From assembly GCA_910574455.1 (NCBI GenBank), contig CAJSYZ010000004.1:2729528-2793527 (forward strand): a stretch of DNA of 64,000 nt, in the 5' to 3' direction. The position numbers and the translations under genes are program-made. Of this stretch, positions 34,447-46,595 are shown piece after piece; position 1 is the stretch's first letter; each line of letters starts with the position of its first letter. The DNA is from Trichaptum fuscoviolaceum. Taxonomy: Eukaryota > Basidiomycota > Agaricomycetes > Hymenochaetales > Trichaptaceae. The notes beneath the pieces are model-generated. The model worked only from the letters and a program-made list of their open reading frames with translations. It was not told the DNA's origin and did no database searches.

Positions 34447-37400
34447 TCAATCTTTCCGACTTGTCAAACCCTGCGAAATATGAAGCAAGAGTTCTTCAAT
34501 ACGCTTCTGCCTCTCCTCAATCCTGTTGAGTCGATCACTAATCTGAGGGGCAGAACCTTCACCTTCCTCTTCTTCCTCGATGACACGACTAGCCTCCTCC
34601 GGCTGGTTTGCCTTCCGTTCAGGTTCCTCTGGAACCGCGAGTTCAATTGAAGCAGGGCTTTCCCGGAGAATAGGTTCATGCAAACCCTGACCTCGGGAAG
34701 TGTTCATCTTCCTTTGTATATGCACGGGTGCCATAGGTGGAAAATGGTGCATAGAAGACAATCGGCGCCTCGGAAGACCGGGGGCAATAACGGGAAGGGG
34801 GGATGGTGGTTCAACAGTTCCTTCATCTTGTTCTTCGATTATATCGTCGTCCACCACGAGAGGTGTATAAATCTGAGCAAGAGGGCTTATAAAATTTGCT
34901 GAAGAGTGTTCTCGTTGCATAAGAGAATTCATGCGCGGTCGCACGTGAGGTTGGAGAGGAGGTCGTTGTGGCACGTCACTTTGGACATCTTTACTGGAAA
35001 TTGCAGATTGCCCTGAGGTTGAGGAGGCCAAATTTACCGCATGTGTGCTTTGACCTGAGAAGCGCCTAGAGGATCTTTCAGAAACTCTGCGGCGGGTGAG
35101 ATTATCTCCCAATTTTCCCGAAGAACTATCTAGTTCCTCCATATCAAGAGCACTGGAGTGATTGTTGGCTATTTCTTGCTCGAGTTCAAAGATCTGCTTC
35201 TGTCAGCTTCAGCTCAAAAGTAAGGATGATCATTACCCACCACATCGATATCTGATGCACCTCCTGCAAAGATTCCCTCGAGAAAAGCTAAGTTAAAGAC
35301 CGTCAGTAATGTGAACAGAAGTTTAAGACATAATTTGTCAAATCCGTACTTAGTCTTTTAACTGTCTTCGGCAAAGTATCTAAGACTCTCTCGGCAGTCG
35401 CCGTTATAGCTTCAGTAAATGTCGAAGCCTGGACCTGCTTAGATTGTCGCTCATAGTACGCAATAGTGAGTAAGATCGGGAAGCTTGTCAGCCTTGGAAT
35501 CGGTTAGATTTGGCGTTTCTTATGACTCTAAGATATAAATGCACCTGATCATGAATACATTAAACTATGTACTGATGGTCAGTAAATCATAGAGTAAGAA
35601 TTCGCAGTACTTGCCTTGTGAAACCAACGTGGTGACATTATATAGCTTGCGGGAAGCATGATGAAGAGGGCCACAACATTGATCGGTGGTTGATAAGAAA
35701 ACAGGTAGTCTGCTTTTACACTAGGTGTAGGGTTTAGGCTTCGAAGGTACTGGAAGAGGGAACGAATGATATACCCTTCGATAGTGAGCACAGCCCTGCG
35801 GAACATGACCTGAAGAAGCATTAAGTCAGTTTGATTACTAGGAATAGCGTGGTGCCCTGTACCTCTGCAGCAGCATCTCCACTGATTGTAGCAAATGTAT
35901 TGGAAAGTATCTACAAGACATTAGTTTGAAACACATACTTCAAATGATTGACTTACGGAAACAAGGACTGAGAATGGAAAAGAAAGTGTATTAGCAAGAG
36001 TGAAGTGAGATCTGTACGTTTTTAGACATACTCGTCAACAGGAGCGTATTGCTCAGACACGTATACGCGACCATCAGCAAGGGCCCGAAGTATTCGTGAA
36101 AGGTCGCTAAGTAAGTTATTAGAGCGTAGCACATTGAAAGCTACTGTGTCAACACTCACACGCCAACGCAAAGCCAGTGGCGTCCAATCCGAACCACAGG
36201 TCGGCCATCCACCAAAATATCTCACCAGCAGAGTAGCTTAAGTAGGGAGAATTTCATGAGATAATTACCAATTGTAAGCACAAGTTTAGCTCACCCAGCT
36301 TCGTTCTTCGCGAGGCTGAATCCCGAATTAGTTTAGATGATGAAGGAATGGAGATCAAGATCTACATACGTCCATAATGCATATAAGAAGCCAGCGAAGC
36401 AGAATGCGGCTATAAGCATGAGAAGTACGAACTGCATAATCATAGCTCTCAAGGATAGGACCATCTTGTATGATTTGGCTTTTAGATGTGCTACAGAAAA
36501 ATCATAATCTCGAAACACTCACAAGATTGTTTTTCAGCGTTACAAAGGCTAGCCTATTCAATGCGTTGATCACTCAACACATATATATAGTTAAACTACC
36601 TACCTTGGAAAAATGAGGCAAGCAGCGAGAGCCAGACAATCTATGCCGCTGGAACGAGCCCAAAGATCTATTCGAGTAAGCATCACGACAGTGAAACAAT
36701 ACATTAACTTACTGTCATATCTAATGCCATAGATTCGAAGAGAAGCATAGCTAGCAAAGATGGTAACTGATAGAGAACGTTAGTCCAAGTTTGACATTCT
36801 AAGTATTATTCACGGTAGCGCACTTAAAGCGATGTCAAATCCATTCTGTAATGAGTCAAGCTGTTAGAGACCAATATTATTGGCGTTAAGAAAGCCATAC
36901 CCAGGTACCGGTGAAGTAGACCTTCACGCCATGTTCTTGCATAGCAGCCATCTTCTCCAATGAGAAACCTTAGGTAATGGTAAGTTAACGACTACAACAC
37001 GACAATATGCACTGAACTGCATACCAAGTGCGTAGAACATAAATGCAGCCTCGGCCCAGTTCACACGATTAAGCTCGCCAAACTCTAAGGTCAAGACGAA
37101 GAGAATGAAGAGGATGATGAAGCTATGCGAGCTGTATCAAGTGCCATGCTCAATCTGATAGTGTGAGTAGAAGTCACGTACTTCGTGTATTCCAGAACTG
37201 AGCGGACAGCTGGGACTTTCAATCTGTCAAACTGTTAGGCGAACGGTAAATGAGATAGATTCTACTACAACCCACCGGTAATGGTCAAGCAATGGTGCCT
37301 TATGCGGATCATACAAATGTATGGGTGTACGCTTGTACGTCTGAGGATTGTGAAGTTAATACTGACAAGAAGTTATCGAGCTGTACTTCTTACATCTGAT

Positions 37401-37998
37401 AAAATGGAGTGATTGGATTGAGCTTGATATACACATTTACCACTTTTAGAAGACCGACAATGCTTAGCAAGTATCGCAAATATATAGATAACGAGTGACC
37501 AGCGTACCTCCATATGCTATCAATGACTCTCTGACAAGCTGGACTCTTGATGAACCGCTTAGCCTTGCCGATAATTGCCATCTCGATTGCATTTCCAACC
37601 CGCTCCTCCACGTCATCTATGCTCAACCCTTCCATAGTCTGCTTCAACAAATCCTCGTCCGCACCCGAGTAGACCAACCAGCTCGTTGTCGTCACAAGTG
37701 CCATTTCCAGCGTGTTATCACCGAGCTCGCGCAGAATCCGTATCGCTAGTATTTCACATAGAGTCGCACGAGAACGTGAAATCGGCGCTGTGACAAGATG
37801 TTGGTCCCGAAGAAAGTGGACTCGATTAAGAAGGAAACAGAATACGATAGCGAAGTTTCCTTTGCGTTGAATGCTGAGATATTTATCTTCTAGGGGTTTT
37901 ATCAAGGTGTAAGTCAGATCTGGTGCTGTCAAAGCCTCATATGTAAGGGGTGTATCTTTGAGTTCATGTAGAGTTAGCGTATAACTAGTTGATATCAT
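34447..37998 (-). CDS. Yvc1-like TRP-family cation channel
   Basis: Multi-pass channel of the fungal Yvc1/TRPY family, whose yeast member releases Ca2+ from the vacuole. It is very intron-rich (I estimate about 17 introns). A cytosolic helical N-terminal domain (ALTAPDLTYTLIKPLEDKY, RATLCEILAIRILRELGDN) is followed by TYKRTPIHLYDPHKAPLLDHYR and RLKVPAVRSVLEY. Membrane segments then begin (SHSFIILFILFVLTLEF) with FSLEKMAAMQEHGVKVYF, SLRAMIMQFVLLMLIAAFCFAGFLYALW, FRRAVLTIEG and PPINVVALFIMLPASYIMSPRWFHK. The C-terminus has a short coiled coil (RIEERQKRIEELLLHI). The IWSGKCVYQAQSNHSILSD exon near 37,395-37,460 is read in a different frame from the long open frame there. The start at 37998 is uncertain and an upstream exon is possible. 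Confidence 0.8.
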
Positions 37999-39274
37999 GA
38001 TAACAGTTTACCTATAAAATGCTAAAGGAGCATGCATGTCAATGGCGCACTTCAGTTCTCAGAAAGCCACCAACATACTATCATGTCCTTCGTGTGACAA
38101 GTGTTTCAGCATACCGCCTGAAGACACGATAAATCAAGCATACCTGACGAATCATGTGAATAATTGGGTAGACTGGCGTAGCGTCGATATCCTCTGCGCT
38201 GCGAAGCAATGGATGGTACTCGGCCATAGCCTCGCTCATCCTGCAATGGCGTTCGTTTCAGATGCGGGAATTGTAAGGGTAGAGTATATTGCGCAAGACC
38301 TGGCCCCGACTTATTCTTGAGAGTTTCTCTATTTAACGCGATATCGAAATGCCACGACTTTGTCGAAAGAAAGCGAAAGTGATGCACACAGTGCAAAGTT
38401 ATGGTTCGAAGAGAAATAAGAAAATCTGGGGTGTGTGATTTTGAGAGGTAAGTAAGGTGAGCGTGGAGGACGACTGGCACACTCCTGCACTATTAATACG
38501 AGGCGGTGACTTCATCTCCCATCCGAGAGCAGAACACGCGCCGAAACAAGCACATGTAAATAACGCGTCGCGTCCATTTACTTAAGCGTGCTCGAGCTTT
38601 TGAAGGGCCAAGACACCTTTATGTATGTTCATAGTAGATTAAAAGCAGGATTTGTGTCGCACACTAAATACTATCCAACATTTGAAGGGGTTTGTTCTTC
38701 TTAGACACAGTGGACTCTTCTCATCACTGTTACCATTCTTCGGAAGGCCGAGTTTAATGCGAGCGTACGATCAATTCATTTCTGCTTCAATCGACCACGA
38801 AGCCATTCGATGGAAGCAAACGTGTACGAGAGTCTGACACATTTCTAATGCTATAAAAGCAGAATACACAAGAGATTCGCAAGTCAGCAGTCGTCCATCT
38901 TTTACACCCACTTTCTTCCTCTTGGTCACGGTCATCAATCATTGTGGCATAGACCCATTCGAGAAGACCGCTACTGCTTCCGCCACTTCCTCTACCTCTT
39001 CTATTGAGGGGAAGGCCATAGGAAGTCAGCAGGGTTCGGCAGCCAAGAGCTACTCGCTGTGTTGTTCCGTACTGAGTCCCTGATCTTCCGCGCTAAATAG
39101 TGAGCAATCCAAGTCAGAATTTAAAGTGCTCTGGAACTGATTGAGACTATCTTCTAGGATTCGTCGCTTTCCAGACTCTAAAAATTTCTTTCTCTTCCTC
39201 ATCTGTTATGTCAAGGTTGTGTTAGATGTCTTGGCTATTCAGGGTCTTGAAGATCGGATGTTGTTTGTGTCTAA
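37999..39274. other. Intergenic, no supportable gene
   Basis: About 1.3 kb between the Yvc1-like start and the transposon. A 94-codon frame (38036-38320 +) and an overlapping minus frame are present, but neither shows family blocks or a convincing exon structure. An ACGCGT box occurs at 38563-38568. Confidence 0.4.
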
Positions 39275-39283
39275 ATACCACGT
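39275..39283 (+). repeat. Target-site duplication, left copy (ATACCACGT)
   Basis: Nine bases identical to 39801-39809, directly abutting the inverted-repeat element. Confidence 0.9.
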
Positions 39284-39455
39284 CAGTCTCCTACCCAAAC
39301 CCTCCCACGGTTCGGAAGAGGCCGAGGCCTCAGGGTCATTGTAAAGTTGAGGGGGACCCTTTTCCTCCCGTTAGGGAGGGTCTGGCGCCACCTTTGCTAG
39401 CCGAAGCCCGCTCGTCGTAAGGGTCCTCTCCCGCTCACCACTTACCGTGAGAAAC
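39284..39455 (+). repeat. Left terminal inverted repeat of the transposon
   Basis: About 170 bp, pairing with 39632-39800. It contains an internal small palindrome CTCCCGTTAGGGAG also present in the other arm. Confidence 0.85.
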
Positions 39456-39631
39456 CTTTTTTCGTGACATGAAACCAGCTTTCAATTAAAATAATGTATC
39501 TACACAAAATCAGCACAATAACTGCATATATGAAAGCATTATAGGTGATGCTAAATACAAGTAGTCCATAAAATATATCGCTTGAAGTGGTGAACGGAGT
39601 TCAATGGAGTGTCGGCCCTCCGCATTGGCGC

Positions 39632-39800
39632 AGTTCCCACGGTGAACGATAGTCGGGGGTGGACCCTTACAGCGAGCGGGTCTCGGCTAAAAAGGTGGCA
39701 TCAGACCCTCCCTAACGGGAGGATTAAGGGTCCAGCAAACTTTTCACGGACCCTGAGGCTTTAGCCAATCCGCCCGTGGGAGGGTCTGAGGAGGAGACTG
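39632..39800 (-). repeat. Right terminal inverted repeat of the transposon
   Basis: Reverse-complement partner of 39284-39455. The first 8 bases match perfectly and there are scattered mismatches and short indels inside. Confidence 0.85.
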
Positions 39801-39809
39801 ATACCACGT
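39801..39809 (+). repeat. Target-site duplication, right copy (ATACCACGT)
   Basis: Identical to 39275-39283. Confidence 0.9.
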
Positions 39810-39987
39810 ATGTATTACTCCTGAGGTGTTTTCCCCCACAAATGATAAAGGAGAAGAAATTATCATTTCCAGACGTAAAAGAGCTAAAGCTCGGACTATG
39901 GATATGATCTGTAATCGCTGATAAATACTACAGTAAAGCTCGTCTGTCGTTACTCACTAGCTATCTATAAATACTTTTGAGTATGCA

Positions 39988-42814
39988 CTATATACCATGG
40001 TCCGTCTTCTTAGCTGCGAAATGCAGCGTCCAAGTGCTCAGGAGTCTACGCGCATTGACTTGTTCACCGGTCAAACTAGTAAAGATATTTATATCAGATT
40101 GTGCAAATAGGATACGGAGAATAGATGTGGACGCACCCAGGAGTACCGTACGTGAGCGGAGCGATATACAGCAGCATGGCCAACATCGCGACTGTAAATG
40201 CAACCACAGTTGCAAGTGCTTTCGGGCCAATATCTGAAAACTGACTCGGCCGGAGACGCATATTGCGTCCCTTGATCGAAATCGGGTAGTTGATTGTCTC
40301 AGACATCACGAAGTTCAGTACGGCCCCAGCGGTAAGAGCCGAAAACAGGTGCGCTGGTAGGTAGTGATGGAGGAACAATTGACGGTTCATGAGGAAGAAT
40401 GGGAAGTAATGGAATGCCCAACCGACAGTGAACAGGCCGGCGTTGTTCCAGAGTCTGTTGCGGACAGCTAAGGTAGAGGAGCTCGGTGAGTTCAAGCAAC
40501 TACGCTCATAGTTGTAGAGGGAACGTACGATCAGGGATGGGCTCGATACCCCGTCTCCTCGCCAAAAGGTCAGCACCAAGGATGCCAACGAAAATCGAAA
40601 GAGAAATAGTACACGCCCACCAGCCAATCAGGTTACCAATGAAGTAAATCTGACGCTGATCCTTGCCGTCCGTCCAGAAGCTAATACCGCTAATAAGGAA
40701 TGGCCAGTTTATAGGGTTACTAGCATAGGGATGGGACGCAGTCAGCCCAGCGTTGTGCTGAAGCATAAGGAGCTGCAGCTCGAAGAACTTCTTGAAGAAG
40801 TTCATCTTCTTCGGCTCCTTCGCGGCAACAGGTGCAAGGCGTTCTTTGAACTCTTCCTCGTCCTCGCCGGCAACTAACGACTCCACAAACCATGTAGCAG
40901 TTCGCTCTTGTGCGTTTTTATTACCATTGATTTCCTGCTGCTTGTATGCCCACTCCGGCAATGGCTTCTTGTGGGTCCACATAGAAACACGAGTTGGGAC
41001 ATGAATCAAACGGAAGTATCCGGACTTTGTTTTCCACGATGCTCCTTCTCCCAGGTCGTTGAGGTTAAGCTGGAACAGTGTGTCATTGTAACGGCTATTG
41101 TCGTCTTTTGGCCACGTCGTGAATTCTTGATTGGTAGGCATATGGGGAGAAGCAACGTCGTGAGTGAGGAGATAGGTTTGGGTATTGACGTGCAACAATT
41201 GGAAGGTATCAAGGTTGCGAACAATGCGGCCGCGACCAGTAGCAGGGAGAGCTTTAGTAGGAATAATTTGCCAATGATTGTTTGTGTCATTGTGACCATA
41301 GCCAGTGACTTGTTGTCCTGCATAATCATGAGCTATGCAACAGCAACACGAGAAGGATACTATCTAACCTTGAGAACTGATACGCCCATCCTCGTACTTG
41401 AGAGGGTAGCGGTCCTTGTGGGAATGAAGGTAGACCTTGGTTTCCTTATGCTTGATAGTGACAGTGTCATAGTACCGAATTTCTGATTAAGACGTCAGCC
41501 TACAGACCATTAACCCAACTTTGCAACATTTACCTTGGCTGTTAAGGAGCATTTCATTTCCTCGGAGAGTCTCTTGGAAAGCCGGGCTCATGAAGTTATC
41601 GCCAGACCCAGACTTCGGGAGTGATGTAAAGTGAATCCAGAAGAATGAGAGGTAAACGATAGCCGGGACTACGATGAGACCGAGAGCTCTGGCCATGAAG
41701 TGGCGAGTGAAATGTTCCTGAGGACAAAGTTAGAAACTTCTTTTTTAGCGGCAAACTACGTGAGACTGACCATACTATGTCCCTTCTTAATGTCTAATAT
41801 GTCCCACAAGTCGACAAGAACAGCCGTCCCAATAGTTAAGAATGTGAACAAGCCGACCATCTTGCAACCCAGTGAGCATGCAAGGAAAACGCCCGTTAAT
41901 ACTAACCATGTCCACCATTCTGGAGAGAATTCGCTAGAGTAGATGTAAGAGCTCTTTTCTTTCACAAACACAGCTCTTAAAAACCTCACTTATAACGTAA
42001 CTTCCGGAAGCGAACATACGCATAAATCGTGAGAGCAATAAAGAAGACGAGCTGCGCATCGAGGAGGATAAGACGGTCCTGTGCGATATGGGCATTATCT
42101 GAAGGAAGAAAGTAAATCGTAAATCCTGTGGTACTACACTTTCACAGACTTACCGAATAAAACCAGGACTGCAGAAAATGCTGCGATGATGGTCGAGTAA
42201 CCACTTTCCTTCATGATGGCATAAATTATTGGTACGGTGAGAGCACCCAGGGTGGCAGGGAGAGCACGAATGCCAACGTATGGAACATGGTGCTCCGAGT
42301 AGCTGTCGCCGATGTTCTCGAAGTTGAAATTGCCGTCGAAACCAGAGAACCACCCAGCAGCTCCCAGCATCAACTTTGCCAAAGGAGGGTGAACATCGAA
42401 GTAATACTCTCCAAGGATGTAGAATGCGGCGAACTTTCCGAAATGCACCTCATCGAATCTTTCGAAAACATAAGCAGGAGACTCAACCGCGCAAAATATG
42501 GCAATACACACACGACTTGGTCGGGGTTGTTGATTTTGTAGAAGCGAGTAAAGAATGCGAGAGCAGTCAATGCACCGCCGACGAGAAGATTTGTCCTGTG
42601 CGACTCGACTGTAGCTTGAAACGAGCCGCGCTAAAATAACAGGAAGAGCATGCGTTGGCATTCTAAATCTTGAGGCAGCGCGTGGAGGTGCAAAACAGCG
42701 TACCTGGCTATAAGTTGATACATAGCGTTCTTCGGGTTCTTCAGAAACTTGGCTGCTGCCGCTGTGGGACGACGCGCCTGCAGTTCGTCGCCGAGCTGCG
42801 ACTGGCGTGTCCAT
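39988..42814 (-). CDS. PMT4: Dolichyl-phosphate-mannose protein mannosyltransferase PMT4
   Basis: ER membrane enzyme starting O-mannosylation of secretory and wall proteins. About eight exons. The start MDTPVAARRRTAG at 42814 is followed by the PMT signature FDEVHFGKFAAFYILGEYYFDVHPPLAKL, then NIGDSYSEHHVPYVGIRALPA, a DNAHIAQDRLILLDAQL-like loop, MIR repeats in the lumenal loop (VTIKHKETKVYLHSHKDRYPL, QVTGYGHNDTNNHWQI, TFQLLHVNTQTYLLTHD) and membrane blocks FPFFLMNRQLFLHHYLPA near the end. A last exon (about 40,080-39,988) encodes GLTGEQVNARRLLSTWTLHFA, the PMT4-like C-terminus. SYSEHHVPYV and the HNDTNN loop favour PMT4 over PMT1/2. Confidence 0.9.
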
Positions 42815-43589
42815 GGTCGTCGTTGGAAGGAGAGGAGAGTGGTCGCGGTAAACTGCCAACGTGGAAGTGTTAAAGGTCAAATTCAGCGCCCGCTGGCGAG
42901 GCACACAAACGTTGCCAAACACAGACAACACTCCGTCCTACTCGCATTCGGAGGTAATTTAACGCACTGCAGTGCTCATTGCAATATGGGCCACCGTAGT
43001 GGCAAGCTCCCTGGCTTTCCTTTGGGACCCTTGTGCTTTGAGCTTGTGTTCCTTGGGACTTGTGCGCGGACGTGGACGAGGGCAAGTCTGGGCTAGTTCT
43101 AGCGACCAGTGTTCCTTGGGACTGATGTGTGAGCTTGGACAAGGACATGTATGGACTTGGGCGTGGGAAGTATATGCCAGTGAGCGTGTGACAGATACCG
43201 GCGTGGTATCTGGACGTGCGCGAATGCTATTGGAAATCCCAGCGCCGCTATATTCCTCCCATTAAACATACTTAGTAGCAGATGAATTGTATCGCATATG
43301 TATATAATAACTGTATTTGTTCAAACACCATTGGCCTTTGTGGTAGCAGTCCTGGGGAGATCCTACCGACAAACAGTTAGAGGCATCCTAGAAGTAAGCA
43401 TCCTTGAAAGTGTATTAATTCACCGAGAAGACGTGGTCCAGTGCAAAAACATTAGTAATAAAGACAACCATAGAAATAGATAATGATTACAGGATACAAT
43501 ACCACAACTTTCGAGATGTACGAAAGGCTTAAGCTACAATTTTACTAGCACACAAAAAGCACAAAAAGAAAAGATAAAACATCAGAACT
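42815..43589. other. Intergenic region upstream of PMT4
   Basis: About 775 bp. It holds the PMT4 promoter and an imperfect duplication in which TGTTCCTTGGGACT occurs twice, near 43047 and 43109, inside similar G/T-rich segments of about 60 bp. No gene is seen. Confidence 0.4.
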
Positions 43590-46430
43590 GTCCATCATTG
43601 TGTGTTCCAGTTGGGCTGCGTCGGTTCTTCACGATGTTCAGGATCCAGGTCTTCCGTACCCATGACCGCTATGCGAGGCGCATACTCAGCTTCACCATCC
43701 GAGGTCTCCATGCCAGAGAGCCGGTGATCCGTAGACTAGTATCAATACTGTGCTTGTGGAAATCTTCTTCCATGCGCTGAGTCGCTGACGCCATTTAACA
43801 ACCGGGAAACGCTGGACGGCCAATCGAGCATGCAAGATAGCACCCTCGTCTTCCGTAGACTTAAGCACCATTTGAATTGTCATCGTAAGCTGGGACAACA
43901 TGTGTGCTGATGAACTTGATTTGACAGGGAACCAATGTAACCAAAGTCAGATAGCAGATTAGAGAGTCGAGACAGAGAATATGAACTTACCCATCCAGGC
44001 ATGAGACCGAGACCACCAAGACGAGCACAAACACCAAAGGCACCTTTGCGACCGAACTTGACAGTGACTAAACCGAACGGCTCATCACGCGAAGGGATCA
44101 AAGCAAAGTCGGCACCACTGAACAAGTACGGAGGCAGAGCAGTTTACTCCGGCTTCGAGTACACTCGGTCCCGATACATCTCCATGAGACGAGCAAGCTT
44201 CTCCGTAGCAAACCGACCGTACAAATCAATGACGGCATGATCTTGAGCTCCCAGTGTCCATCTGCAGTATTGTCCATCTGGAAGTCCACTCCTCTGTTGA
44301 AACCCCACGTATTGAGCGGACCATGGGCGAGGATGTGAGGGACACGGCGCTGGTGAGCATAATTCCTGTCCGCATGCACAACAGTATAGGCTGATGCAGC
44401 AGTACCAGACCAGTCTAACGCAAACTGAATCAGTAAGTATGTATACAGCACATATAGGAATAAAAGCGCTTACATTGCACAATAATTTGCTTGCCTGTAC
44501 ACCAAATTTCATCATTATCAGACAAGCTCTTATCTATGCTCGTCACATCTCATACGCAGCCCACGTCATCAAGTTCTGTCCGTAATCCCATGAGTACCTG
44601 AACATATCCGCGCCTGGTGCGTGAACATGTATTTCCCAGAGCCCGAGTCGAACCCGAACGCATCGTTGTCATAGTCCACGGAGGGGAAGACCATGGGATT
44701 GCGGGCGGAGCCCTCGCGCACAAGGAGATGGTCGCGTGCGATCGTTGAGGAAGTACCGTCCGTCACGCCCGTCAGTGTCGCATTCCACACCCACGAGCTA
44801 GTCCCAGCGCCCGAAATCGTCGCAGGATCGGGGTTTGCAGCCGCTCCGCAGTTCACTGCGGTGATCGAGGAGCCTCCACCCTTGCCCGAGCTTGAGACGA
44901 TGAACGAGATGCTCGCCGTCACCTGGGCACAGTTCATCGGGACGTTGAATTCCAAGCTGATATCGACCGTCGTTGCATTCGCATCGCCCGACTCCGGCTG
45001 TATACGAGCATCGTGACCTGGCCTGAACTTCATCAACTGCGGAGGGACCGTGAACCGCTCCGCCTCAGGCACAAGCAGCTTGAAGCTAAACGGATCCATC
45101 ATGATACTATTCAAGCGTCCCTGGAACGGCGTGTTGCCGTGATTGAAGAACGATGACAGCGAGTCTTGCAAAGTGTACGTAACAAACGGCGCAAACAGAT
45201 TCTTCACGACCGTCCCGCTCAGCTCCCCGCACGCGAGGCAGCCCATAAGCCCAGTTCGATTTCCGTCTAATTTGAACCAAGTAGCTGTTTGAAATGTGTC
45301 CCATCTCCGTGCTGCACAAGGTCAAATCCATCCTGGAGGGCAGCATAGACACTGCGGAGGTAGTTGAACTGCGTGTACATGCGCCGCACCTCTGACATCG
45401 GGTCAAAGTCATCAAGCGATTTCGAATCATTGTAGCAGCCTGTAAGAGCCTTCTGCAACGGCATGTTGGAATATTGATCTGAGCCGAGCTTATAGCATCC
45501 ATGACGCTGCCATGCGGGGTTGGCGGGCATAGCTTGACGACTGTTCCAAGATCAGCGTTCAGGTCTTGAGAGATATGAAATGAAATGTGAAAAAGGTACT
45601 GACCCAAATAGATAATTGCTAGCACCGTTATCTCTGTTCCTTGCCGTAGTATAGAAGGGAAACACCAGGCATGACCAAGCTTGTAACGAACGTCGCAAGT
45701 ACACTGAATTTGGGACCGTTTACCAAGCTCTGCCAGCGGTAGTAGACATCGAAGTTACTCGTGCCGAACATACGACGCGGTTCTGTCTTGCCCAACTGAG
45801 CATTGATAAAATTGTTTGCCACGAACATTTCATGCCATGCGTCGACAAAGTTCACGCCAACATCATCACTGGCAGCGACCTGTAAATTACCGTCCATACC
45901 AAGGGAGCTCGTGAGAGAACGACATGTTGATTAGTGGAAGGCAATGCCATCGAGACCGTGATGCCCTTCGAGTGGTGGAAGTATTGAATCATTGATTATC
46001 GTCCGACGCCATGTCTTTAATGGCAGCCAGATCAGGGGGCGGCGACATTGTTGGTGTACGACCACGACCAAGATACAAAGCTCCAAATGTGTTGCCACCG
46101 GAGACTTCGCCGGTAATGAAGAAGTTGTTGTTATTGACGCTTGCAGCGAATGAGCGCACGGCCAGTGCGTCCAATGTGACCGAGATTATCGAGTTTGTTT
46201 GCCAAGTCACGGACATCGCCACCAAAGCGCAGTTGCGCCTTGCGCCAATCGTTTTCGAACATCGTCTGGAAGATCTCATTATTTCTCGGGTCTGCGTCAG
46301 CGAGCTTGTTGAGCAGCACAGCGTATAATGGCAGCACCCGCAATGTGACTGTGTGTAGGTATTGTGCTTGCGTGTGGATTGGTACTGCGTCGGGTCCTGC
46401 GCGATCTGATTGACGGTCAGATTTCACTGT
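43590..46430 (-). pseudogene. Decayed alpha-1,3-glucan synthase (AGS/Mok1) pseudogene
   Basis: Fragments of a normally about 2400-residue wall-polymer synthase remain in the correct order but in shifting frames over only 2.8 kb. Seen from the 5' end: DPRNNEIFQTMFENDWRKAQLRFGGD (amylase-like start), a jump to FAASVNNNNFFITGEVSGGNTFG, then NFDVYYRWQSLV, SLVMPGVSLLYYGKE, WQRHGCYKLGSDQY, YTLQDSLSSFF, PGHDARI and SGDANATTVDI. Next come VPHILAHGPLNTWGF and [19 protein letters not shown] (GT5 synthase domain), and an end near EPTQPNWN. The nucleophile Asp segment of the amylase domain, most of the GT5 domain and the whole membrane exporter are missing. The GT5 glutamate in the EFGRKG block is Lys. 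Frameshifts are visible near 44,610 (FTHQ, where ADMFRYSWDYGQN lies in another frame) and 43,780. Confidence 0.85.
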
Positions 46431-46595
46431 ACCAGATCAGAGTTGTAAGGAATGGCATTGGCGGGTGTCAAAAGGAGTGTAGAGAGTGCGGTAGGTCAGC
46501 AACAATGGTGAGGAGGAAGAGGCATAGCAACATACCAGCTAAATCAGGAAGCGTCAGGACGCGTCAGTTACTATAAGCAGAAAATATTTTCCTTG

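Larger units (their letters stand above)
39284..39800. mobile_element. Non-autonomous inverted-repeat DNA transposon (MULE-like MITE)
   Basis: A 517-bp element with long imperfect terminal inverted repeats and no coding capacity. The ends are CAGTCTCC...GGAGACTG. The left arm (39284-39455) and right arm (39632-39800, reverse complement) share blocks such as ACCCTCCCACGG, GCCTCAGGGTC, TCCTCCCGTTAGGGAGGGTCT, GCCACCTTT and GTAAGGGTCC in the same order. It is flanked by a perfect 9-bp direct repeat. Long arms plus a 9-bp target duplication fit Mutator-like elements best (hAT elements make 8 bp). Family assignment is inference. It lies 188 bp beyond the PMT4 stop codon, so it does not break a gene. 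Confidence 0.88.

Noticed and set aside
37385..37510. Apparent 2-nt frame error at an exon junction of the Yvc1-like gene
   Set aside because: Using the later AAAAG acceptor gives IWSGKCVYQAQSNHSILSD joined to TYKRTPIHLYDP, which is in frame and matches the family. The long open frame there is partly intron.
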